This document shows, piece after piece, positions 51,001 to 61,148 of a DNA stretch of 64,000 nt. The notes beneath the pieces were generated by a model. The model was given only the letters and a program-made list of their open reading frames with translations, did not search any database and had not been told where the DNA came from. Within the stretch, counting starts at the first letter, position 1, and every line of letters starts with the position of its first letter. Origin of the DNA: Straminergon stramineum (Eukaryota > Streptophyta > Bryopsida > Hypnales > Calliergonaceae); the NCBI GenBank assembly GCA_963920665.1, contig OY987268.1, positions 17,672,501 to 17,736,500 of the forward strand, read 5' to 3'. Made by a program: the position numbers and the translations under genes.

Positions 51001-51756
51001 AATCTCTCTGTCAAATCCTGTTGATTAACCAGTCAATTCCGGGCCAATTGCAGTCAGTCTTGACGTCAAGCATACATAAGGTATTCAAATATACTTCACA
51101 GCAAAAAACACAGAACCCAGTGACTATACAGAGGAAATGAAGCCCAAGAAGCCCATCAAGTAGGAGGAATTCGAAAAGAGAGAGAAAGAGGAAACCACTT
51201 CCCATACAATGGTAAAGCAGGATTCTACTGCGCAAAAACAAGTTCAGCTACCATAATAAACTAATAACAAGGTTCTCTAATAACAGACGCAATGCACTGT
51301 ACCACTGCTACAACTGTGACAGCCCAATCCATGCTGTATCTCCTCTTTTTTCGAACTTTCCAATTATTTAGAACTAAAATGCTTGAAATTCTAAATCTTC
51401 TGCTCTCTATGTCAGAAGCGTGTCAAACCATCAATGAGCAAAACCCCTCCTCGAAGGCACCCCATCTGCCCCAGTCGCAGAGACCTGTAATGCAATGACC
51501 AAACAACAAACATCTGCCTTAAATATATAAACAAAGGGTACAAAAATACCTCTGGTGGCAACGGACATTTCGCGTTTACTTGCTCGGAGCACCTCTGTCA
51601 GCAACAATGAAACAACGCACATACGATAAGTCAAAATGATATCAACAAGACACGCTCAAGCTCGAAACAATACTCAGAACTTAACTAAAACGACTGAGAT
51701 AGCACGTGCATATGCCCCATACCTTTGGGATCCGGCTTCTTCTTGAATATATTCAT
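48094..51756 (-). CDS. VPS2.3: ESCRT-III subunit VPS2.3-like (CHMP2 family), intact
   Basis: Eleven exons, all GT-AG: 51756-51723, 51594-51550, 51017-50983, 50804-50754, 50132-50028, 49857-49786, 49613-49542, 49360-49280, 48896-48861, 48586-48528 and 48145-48094. Together they give 213 residues, close to the ~210 usual for plant VPS2.3. The start MNIFKKKPDPK matches the family start. The order is a basic first helix (LRASKREM), EKKLVAEIKKTAK, ARQLIRLRQQIAKLQ, AMHANMAVGSAMKGATKAM, EFQRQSAQMDMTTEMMSD, an acidic DDALDDDEAEEETEELTNQ stretch, LDEIGVDISAQ, and the C-terminal MIM1-type DDLESRLAALR that binds Vps4 MIT domains. The protein acts at the endosomal membrane in multivesicular-body sorting and fission. 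No defects were found. The 5' flank has a long GA-rich tract on the coding strand. Confidence 0.96.
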
Positions 51757-52700
51757 CTTGGGAGGTGACCTCCTGAAGCCTCAATCCTTTTACAAAACAC
51801 AAGGCCACCTCCTCACAAACCTCCGCTGTCGCTCAATTCGATCCTCTACACTCCCGAAAAACACAATAACAAAAACGTTGTAATAATTATTAAAATATTG
51901 AAAAAACTCTATTGACCAAGACACACACCACGACAATCAATCAACTGAATCAGTGAATAAGTTGGAAGCTCAAGGGACACCATCCCCTGCAATGTACATT
52001 CTTTCCCCAGTGCATACATCGCGTTGGTCTCTAGGGCAACACTCCACCCCTGCCTTAGATTCCGTTACACAGTCTTCTTAAATCATTAAAGTTTACCTTG
52101 AGGTTAAAACAGAAACCTCCGACAAGAGAGAACCCGTCATCAAAATCGTAACCCTAAATTCGGAACACCATCGCAACTGACACTTTACCGACAGCCTTGC
52201 GATAGACCACTAAAAGAGTTAGTCAATCAACCAAAACTGATGAAGCATCCAAAAAGGTTACCAACAACATCACAAACGTAAGGTAGCGCCTCCTTTGCAA
52301 GAATCAGGAACTCGATCACTTTCCCAGAAACGCTCCAACAAACCTAAACAATCACAATGCTCTAACCTGTGCGAAACTCTGGCGACACGATACCAAAAGG
52401 AAAACTGCTTCTCCTTCTCCTCCTTCACCTGCTCCTCCTCCACTTCCTCCTTCTCCTTCTCCTTCTTCGTCTTCTTCTTCCTCTCCGCCGCTTTTGCTCG
52501 CAGATTCAAACCAAAGCTCCAAAAGTTACCTTGATGGACGAAAACGCGGCATCTCCGTCCCAGGCAACTCTGCACGTTTGAATGACCGCACAAATTGGGC
52601 TTCAAACGGGTCTGGGATCAGCAGCCAATTACTGCTCTCCTCGCAATTCCGCCCTTGTGGACCTAACGGGTTTATTGCAGAACAACAATGTACACAGCAG
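51757..52700 (-). promoter_or_regulatory. Probable promoter/5' UTR region of the VPS2.3 gene
   Basis: On the coding strand a GA-rich tract (complement of the CTCCTTC-type repeats at 52400-52495) lies about 700 bases upstream of the start codon, as often seen in plant 5' UTRs or core promoters. No TATA box could be fixed. A minus-strand open stretch here (52605-52270) is Lys/Glu-rich because of the tract and is not called. Confidence 0.4.
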
Positions 52701-54952
52701 GTACATGAGGTTGGAATTGGAATTTTGGGTGGTACCCTACGGGAAGGTCAAGATTCGGCAGAAATTAAGTCATTTTTGTAAAATAAAGTGCCACGTGTCG
52801 TCTTGTGAATGGTCTAAGGTGACATTGACCTTTGAGTATCTGACATGGAAATTCAATTTCGGAATTCAGTGTTGAATCTGACCTTCACGTACGGTAATAG
52901 GACTAGTTTGTTTTAACCCTAGAACAATGGGGGATTGAGTTGTTCATGGGTTTGTTGGACATGTTTTGGCTTGTCTAGACCAATGCCTTTGAATAAGGCA
53001 ATTTATTGAGGGCACGTGATAGTTATTGTTTCCCAAAAAAATTGTACTAGAAGGCAAATTGATGATTTTCAAGATTACTGTAAAAATATGTAATGCATGT
53101 ATTGATCCAAAACTTGAATCATTTTTGGCAAAGTACCTTGATGATAGGTCTAGTCCTTTTAGGTTTAAGTTTTGGGGGAGTACATCAATAAAGCGAATGT
53201 GGATTGCATTAAAAGTTGATTTACATACATATAGTCTAAATTACAATTAGATCCTTGCATGTGAAATAAAATGATAATTTTGTGGAAAGATTGTAAAATT
53301 ATGTCTTTGGAGTACTTTGCAATTTCTATGAATTTTCTAATTCAATTAGAGTAATTTGTCCCATTACTACATGTAACACTAATTTACCAAAGTCATATAA
53401 TTTATAAAATAATTACATAAGTGTTGACTAAAATGTTGTTGTATCAACTTCCAAATTTTCTTTACTTATTTTGGTATTGATACTAATTGTGTAGGTAATA
53501 CTAATTTCTATCCCTCACAAACATGACAAATAAGTATAATGAATTGCTACACAAGTTAATTCAATCAATGCGATTCTAGAAAATTATAGTTGTAACAAAT
53601 AGAACAAATATTTTTTGTAATTGTATGAAAAGGAAGGAGATAAAATATGTTGTCCTCAATTCTATGTCACTGAATACTCAAACCCCCCAAAATAAGTCTC
53701 TAAGGCTAGGAAAACCAATTTTACAAATCATTTAAAAATTGTTGAAGTATGTTGAACAAAGAATAGGGAACTTGTAGTTGGTTACATGGTGCTTTATTTC
53801 ATATTAAATCAACAAAATCAACTACTACTCTTTTGACTCAAAGACACCTATAGTTTATTGTTGGATATTTTGCTTGAGATTATGATAGTGGATTTTTTGA
53901 ATTGTAGTTGAAAACTTTAAGAAAAAAAAGGAAGCAAGTTTAATAATTTTCTTGGTTCTATGACATTCCCAAGGACATTTCTAATTTTGGAGGGCCATTC
54001 TATGGCCACTTGATTATTTCTTCTATTCTGAAGATGGCCCATTCTGCCATGTAAGTAGCCTACATGAGCCTTGCTTGAATAAATAAATCAATGTGCACTT
54101 TTTAGGTGTGCAAATGAAGGTTGATGAATGTTTTAGTAGCCACAATAGGGTTATATATTTTTTGTGTATAAGACTATATATCAACAAATGTCACCTCAAT
54201 GTGATTATTCTAGGGAAATACTATGGTCATTTTAGATGACTAAGATAACCATTATGGATTCACTTTTTGTTGTTTTTGGGTGTGATCTAGTAGATTAATT
54301 TAGGGGAAACCACTTCATACTATACTAATTCAAACTTTGTAAGAAAAATATAATTCCACTTCTTGTTGCTTTGTATACAATTTTTTTTATGAATAAGTGA
54401 TATAAGGTAAGAGCACCCAATTGCATCAGATTCTACAAAGCATAATAATTTCAAGGTGTAAATGTAAATAGTCAATAGATAGCTTATTTTTTTGACCTAA
54501 AATGATAAGAGGTCTATAGCTACATTTATGTTCTAGAATGAATTCCTGACATAGAATCTGACTCAATTGGATACTCTTACCTTAATTGATACTTCCTCAA
54601 TCCTCCAAAGGATAGATAAAAAATTGCAAACACAATAGAGTGGCTTATGATATTGTGTTCCCAATGTCTCCCTCATGCAATTTAGGTAATGGAACATGAT
54701 TTCATAATCGAACTATTTCTTATTCCAAAAATTCAGAATCCAAGCATCATGTGCTCAAGATGTGAAAAGATGGATGGAAGAATTCTCACACACAAGCCAA
54801 ACTAAAGGATGCATTCAAAGACTGATCCCCATTCCAACTTCATTTGTATGACTCCTCATAACTATTGCTTGTGTTGCAAACGACCTGCAGGCTTTATTCT
54901 ATCATTATCAGAGCCCTATCATTTGTAAAGTACATTTTTAGCCAAGGAAAAT
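52701..54952. other. AT-rich intergenic region
   Basis: No supported gene. It lies between the two divergently oriented host genes, so the COX6B promoter should be in its right part. Confidence 0.5.
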
Positions 54953-54958
54953 ATGCCT
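54953..54958 (+). other. Candidate first coding exon of COX6B (ATG CCT)
   Basis: ATGCCT is directly followed by a strong donor GTAAGT, in the phase needed to join the exon at 55606 (MP then VNDLKTAP). This would give a 77-residue protein, close to the ~78 of short plant COX6B forms. Other short exons between here and 55600 cannot be excluded. Confidence 0.35.
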
Positions 54959-55605
54959 GTAAGTGTGACTTGTTTGAATCTGTTAAAATTCTTATGGCTT
55001 ATAGCATTTTCATCTCTTGTTTCAAATTTCCTTGAATTAAAGTAGCACAATTGGAATTGCATTGAAAAGGATGTTAAAATCATTAGTGTGAAGTGCAGGA
55101 TCAGGAATGTCAACCGGCGAAAAAAGGCATCTCGGTATCAAATTCTGCAATTCATACTTTTTATACACCTGATTGTCTTTGCAAAGATGTTCAACAAAAT
55201 ACTCTCCAACGTTTCTTTATTGAAGCTCTGTGCATATTAGTCCTATAAACCTTCGTAAATTTGTTGAGTTGCTGATATTTGTATTGAGTGATTTCATATC
55301 TAATTTCATATCTAAGAGCCCATTCTTCTTGATTGTAATCCTTGGCTTGGTTTTCATATTTGTTTGTTTTATTTTGTTTGTCAATCTATTCAAAAATTAA
55401 ATTTATAAAGCCATTAGCTAGTCATGTAGAATTCAACCAAGTAACACTGCTTATTTTGTTGTAGAAAGATGTGATTCGCAAATTAGTTGCGCAATATCTA
55501 CTCCATAAGGCTTAGTTCCATCTTTCATGTTTCTTTACCGCCTCGGAATCAAAGCGAATGAATTCATATATGCAGCATCTATATTGAGGATTTGCAAATT
55601 TGCAG

Positions 55606-56870
55606 GTAAATGATTTAAAAACCGCTCCAATGGATTACCGCTTCCCAGCTACCAATCAAGCCAAACACTGCTACTACAGCTACAACGAATTTCACAAGTA
55701 TGTCTTGAATCCTGCTTAATATTTCTCTACAATAGAATATTGCAAAGTTACAGTATGCTCAAGATTATCAATAGCATTGCCATTTAACACTTAGTTTGCT
55801 CGACTTATTTTAGCTCACCGACATCTTGCACCTTTGGTGCAGTGCAATAGAACAATTTCTTGTAATCACCAACTTCCTCTTTTTATAACTTCCTCTTTCA
55901 GTTAGTCTGTCTCAACAATGAACAAATGAATGCCTAAGTGATGAATTTGCACTGTAGATGTACCGCAGAGAAAGGAGAAGATGCCAAGGATTGCCAGAAG
56001 TATGCAAGGTTCTATCGTTCCCTATGTCCTGGAGAATGGGTAAGTTATAACATCTAGCCGCCAGCGTCGTAAAGAGGAAGCTCAGTTCTGTTAAAGACTT
56101 GTCTAAATTTAAAAGCCTCAGTCTGCATTCTTATTGTATGAATGTTTCTGCAATAACTAATATTTGCTCTAATGTATCAACACCTCCATCACTCAAATGC
56201 ACCACTTGAAGTGATGTTGTCAACACTTACATCTCCTCAATCAATATACCTATTGTTGAAGAAATAGTTTTAGAACATCTACCAAGAAACTTCAATCCCT
56301 CACAACTTTTGCATGCAATATCCAGATGATGCATTCTATAGTGCATTGGCAAAATTTCATTTGCCAATCAAAATATATAAATATATATTATTAATGTATG
56401 ACAAAAACTTTGCACAATAGAAAAAGTGGTGCTTTTAGGTGTCCCTATAGTAAGTACAATTTACTAAAGCTAAGTGACAACTTTTGATTTGAAAAATCTA
56501 ACATTGAGCAATGTGATTGCAAGAGAATTTTATTTTACTTGATACACACAGACACAACACATTCTATGTCATGTAAGGTAAACTATCCCATTCCATGCCA
56601 AATGGGAGCAAGCTCATTGTCAGCCAAATTACATTAGTAGTGTACATTTCAAAACTTGAATGTTCACCACTATATAATTTTGCCCACAATGAGCTTACTC
56701 CCATTTGACCTAGAATGGGATAGTTTACCTTCCAAGCAAGATGCAACTATTAGTTGTATGCATGAATTTGAAGTAGCCCAAATCATGCACTAACTTATAG
56801 GAAAAATCAAATGTAGGTTGAAAAATGGAATGAAGAAAGAGCCAATGGTACTTTCCCAGGCCGTTATTAA
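55606..56870 (+). CDS. COX6B: Cytochrome c oxidase subunit 6b
   Basis: Three exons are certain: 55606-55697, 55958-56039 and 56817-56870 (stop TAA), with GT-AG introns and matching phases. They encode LKTAPMDYRFPATNQAKHC, the twin motif HCYYSYNEFHKC (C-x9-C) and DCQKYARFYRSLC (C-x10-C), then PGEWVEKWNEERANGTFPGR. The spacing C-x9-C/C-x10-C is the signature of COX6B, a small intermembrane-space subunit that caps the two halves of the complex IV dimer. It is imported by the Mia40 route. The short N-terminus is like the short plant forms. The start codon lies in an upstream mini-exon (candidate at 54953). The last intron (777 bases) contains a foldback element. Confidence 0.95.
56575..56731. mobile_element. 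Foldback MITE in the last COX6B intron
   Basis: AAGGTAAACTATCCCATTC at the left pairs with GAATGGGATAGTTTACCTT at the right. Pairing continues inward through AAATGGGAG and AGCTCATTGT almost to a TCAAAACTTGA centre. About 70 bases per arm are largely complementary, with scattered mismatches. No certain target duplication was seen. It could be a MITE or a source of small RNA. Confidence 0.85.
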
Positions 56871-56884
56871 TCCTAGAAGGATGG

Positions 56885-57120
56885 ATTGGTCACAATGGAA
56901 ATCATCCTAGCTTTTGGGTACCATGTGAACCATTTGCTTAAAAGAAGCCAAGAGCAGTCATTGGAGGTCAAACTACTGTGTAAGACCTCCTCTTTTTACA
57001 CAAAATCTTGAGGATGAACTTCAAAACTTTTGTCCTATATAGAAAGATTCTAAGCCATCCATTAGACACTTATTGTCTGTAGCAACATTACAAGGTAAAG
57101 AGCATACAAGTGCCATAGTT
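56885..57120 (+). repeat. Dispersed repeat, copy 2 (partner at 7640-7880)
   Basis: This starts 15 bases after the COX6B stop codon, so it may form part of the 3' UTR. The shared blocks are listed for the partner copy. Confidence 0.6.
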
Positions 57121-59389
57121 ACTCAAAACACAAGTAATAGGCAATCTTCTCTCATGTAATTGTTCACTCCTTGGGCCCAATTTTAAAAATCTTGATCTTC
57201 TACAAATGAAGGAGCCAAGAAAATGACTTGTAAGTGGTCAATCAGATCTCATTCATTTTTTAAATTAATGATTTTCATTCTTTTTATGTGTAGAATTGTG
57301 TTTGTGGTGTATCTACATGATTGTATTGACTTCAATTCAAATTATTTAGTAAGTTTTTGATATTCTATGGGATAATGCATTAGAAAAATGATTTACTTGT
57401 GTAGTATGATTTAACACTCTTGGCATTTTAGTTTAAGAACTTGATTTTTTTTCACTAAATTTTTTTATTTACTCTTGAATAAATTAAACCAAAAAAATGA
57501 AGTTTTTCATGTCTAGTTTCTAATATGCTTGGATTTTGTATTTTTCATTTCAAATGCAAGAATGATATTTTATTGTAGCTTAAAGTTGGCACTAGACAAA
57601 CACATTAGCAATGAAGCAAAAAACTATGTGAGTTCAATGGAATGGTGCATTTTGATCTTCGGACCTAAGGATTACACTTTTCAAGAAGTATTATAGGATC
57701 TACAAATCATAAAAGAGAATATTCTTGAAATATTTTGGAACAATTATATTTTAACCCGTACAGGCCAAAGGTGTCTTGGAAGAGGAAAAGTCCCAAATTA
57801 TCAGTTTTCGATGCATTGTCCACAATAAAAAATTTGATCTTATTTTCAAGAACTTTCCATGCATCCAACTCAAAAAAATGATTTTGGACAATGCACCCAA
57901 AAAAATTTGGCTTTTAGGGGATAATGAGGTTTATTTCATTAGTTGGTATCCAATTTGGGTGGGGGGGAATTCCAACGGTACAAAAATTTATTAAATAAGT
58001 AAGGCGATGTGTGGGAAAAATTCCAAACCATTAGACCTTGTGGATTGAAAGTTTATCTCTACCTTAAGTTAGACTAGCTGTTTGTTTTGTTTTGTTTGTT
58101 TGTTCTGTTGAGATCTCCAGGTCCATGGGTTCCCCTGTCAAGTTCTTAGTACCATTGGAAAGCCCTCTATGAAGAGGGGTGCATGGGCTTTGTTTCACGA
58201 TGTTTGGACTTACGGTGTGTGAAAGTTATGGAATTTCGAAGTTTTTATGAATAAAAAAATTAGAAAAATACTTTTACTTTTATTTTGACTGTGGCAAGGG
58301 CACAGGGCACACTAGTAACATTTGAAGTGCAAAAAAAACCTTAACATTTATTGTACACAGAGAGGCAACAAACTTTGAGCTCTCTTAGAATACATTTTTT
58401 TTCTCTACATACAAACAATTATTTTGAACATTTATTAGTGTATAATGTTAGATATGGAAGAAAAGAAGAAGAAAATATGGAATCTAGCTCACTCTAAATC
58501 ACCTTGCAATGCAAAATTGTCAAGTGAATTGGAATTACACTAAGTAATTGATGATTTCTTTTGCAATGAGGAAATTTTAAAAAAAAATCCAAATGTTGAA
58601 AAATTACATACAAATTTTTTTGGAATATGAGGGAAAAATTTCAAGAACTTTGACTTCAAAGATTGCAAGATAATAGGGCTAACAAAGTTTGATTCCTTTA
58701 GAATGTGACTTGAGAAATAAATAAAAATTTGGACAATTGTTTGACATATTTTCTTATTTACATACATGCTAGATTTCAATAGTTGATGAGTGTTTCTCCA
58801 AAAGATGACCCAAAAATGTCCAAATTGTTGGGGTTGCCAAAAAGTTCATGACAAGTTGACAACATAGATTGTGATTTGAGCACCTAATTTGAAAAAAAAA
58901 TATTTCCACTATGGGGGGACATATTCACATCTTCTATCAAAATTTTGTGAACATGTGATTAAACTAACTTCATAGGAGCCTACTACTAGATTATCAGTTG
59001 TTCAATCATTGGACAATTGGACTTTAGGGATTAAGGCCATTACTTATATAGTACCATAAAATACCTCCTAGATACATATGTATATGAGATTTTCATGTAT
59101 ATACCTTCCTAGAGTTGATAGTCTATAATTCTTTTCAAAATGTACAATGACACAAAAGTTTGGTTTGGACAATGGTATTAATCCTTTAAGGACCGAGGCA
59201 TAGTCTAGATTTCTAAAATTATGAAGATGTATTATAAAATACTACTCAAAATAATAATTTAATAATGAATCTCAAACAATGGTTGTAAAATATGATCATA
59301 TTTGTATGGTTAGATCAACTACTACATTAATGAATATTTTTCAATAAAATTTGAAATTTAAAATAAAAAGTTCTTTCAAAAATGAATTT
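57121..59389. other. AT-rich non-coding region
   Basis: No supported gene. Short open stretches at 57776-57994 and 58779-58540 have no recognised motif. Confidence 0.45.
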
Positions 59390-60010
59390 ACTCGAATTGG
59401 ATGCACAAATGTATTTCTCATCCAAAACTAGCCTTCTTGACTACCAAACTTCATCCTCCCCTATCTTTTTTTTCATCTATTTTCTAAGTGTAAGATGGTT
59501 CTAAAAAACCTCTAAGGATTATTCATGGGAATTTGAATTTAAGGTTGCAATGTGAGTAAACTTTAAAATTCTGATTCAAACTTCTACCCAGTGACTTTCA
59601 TGTTGGACTTGTGGTTTAAAGTTACTAACTTCAGATTATGAATTTCTTCACATTGTAGAATACTAAATGTCCTTTTTAGAATGGTAAGACACTTTGTAAT
59701 TAGACCATGCTAGCAAAAGTTAAGAGCAAATGAAGTTTAGCTATAATTCATCCTAAAAAACTTCATCCAACATTTTCTATTGATTGTTATGTTCAAATTG
59801 ACTTTTACTTTTGTTTTCTTGTTCTAAATTGTACTTTGATTTTGAGGTTCTTTCTTTAACTCTAATTCGATGAATATTTGTATTTTTCATCTAAAACTAA
59901 TCTAATTGACTACCAAGCTTCATCCTACTCTATCTTCTTTATTTTCATCTATTTCCTTGGGATATTTTGTAGTAGCAAATCTTTGACTATAAGACTAGTA
60001 TATGTTCTAA
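59390..60010 (-). repeat. Decayed fragment of the giant-LTR family (A/B/D)
   Basis: It is collinear with about 9550-9910 of element A. Shared blocks are CAAACTTCATCC..CTATCTTTT, GGTAAGACACTT, AAATGAAGTTTAGCT and AAACTTCATCCA. The ends were not found. In the LTR orientation used for A it lies on the minus strand. Confidence 0.6.
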
Positions 60011-61148
60011 TTGACTTGGAATCAAATGAAATGATGACCTACATTGTTATAAATGCATATTAAGCTTTTAATAAATATTCTCATCATATAGTTGACAATC
60101 CTTTTTTTCATTAGTTGATACTTGATTAGAAGGTCAGATACTCAAATTTGTCTCCAAGTACATGAACTCTCCCTCAGAGCATCTCCACCAACAAACAATG
60201 GAATGGTGCCAACAAACTAAACCATCAGATGAAATTCAGCTTTATTAGAAGACCATTTCAGGTTGGATCCCCATGTTGGGAACCATTCAATGCTGGCCGA
60301 AATTGAAAATAATGTAAAAATAATTTATAAAAATCAATTAAAAATTTTAATTAAAATTTAATTAATCATTATAATTTGATGTGGCCGTTGCCTGGCCAAG
60401 TCAACCTACTATTGTGGCCAAGTTCCCATAATTTGAGAACTTGAGGGGACTCAGAGGCTTGTTGACTAGGTGAATTTCATCTAATGTTATAGGGGCACTC
60501 AATGTAAAAGACAAGTTCACAAACACTAGCCCAGTCAAGTTCATGTGGGATAACCAACATTGTGATGGATGGAGGATCTTGGCCATGCTAGATTGTACCT
60601 ATTCCTTCCAACTCGATGAAAGACAACCAAACTCTATGGTAGAATACTTCATCAAGGGGGATAGTAATTACTTGGACCATTTGCCAATTTGAGGAAACTA
60701 TTTATCCTCAAGATCACACTACTACAATACTATGGAAGTTTCTTTATAAAATGAGTGGTTAATACCTTGATGATGCAACAATTAGAAGTTGGATCATTCA
60801 TATTTGGGACTCCAACCCGATGGAAGTGTGTGAGAGGTTGATTCGAGTTGAGATGGACCCAAAATGACTTGTTTGCTATGATGACTGATAATTCACCAAG
60901 AAGGTCTCTTTTAGGCCCACATCCTAGCTTTGTTTTCCAACCACTTCAAGCAGTTGGTGTTGTGATGGGGTGCCCCTACCCCGACCCTTTTAGCAATGTG
61001 GTTGTAGTTTATTCTAGTTTTTTGTTTTTTCATTTTTTATGAAGTGCCAAATTGGTGATATAAAGTGTTAAAGTGGTGCTCCAAATTTCAACATTCATCC
61101 ATGTATTGGATAGAAAATATCACATTAGCATATATCACATGTCTATAA
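60011..61148. other. Non-coding region left of the LINE
   Basis: Holds the dispersed repeat copy at 60200-60500. No gene was recognised. Confidence 0.45.
60200..60500 (+). repeat. Dispersed repeat, copy 2 (partner at 41165-41475)
   Basis: Preceded by GAGCATCTCCACCAAC (60177), a word often near plant MITE ends. The shared blocks are listed for the partner. Confidence 0.6.

Noticed and set aside
52270..52605. 111-codon minus-strand Lys/Glu-rich frame
   Set aside because: Produced by the GA-rich tract upstream of VPS2.3, with no conserved motif.
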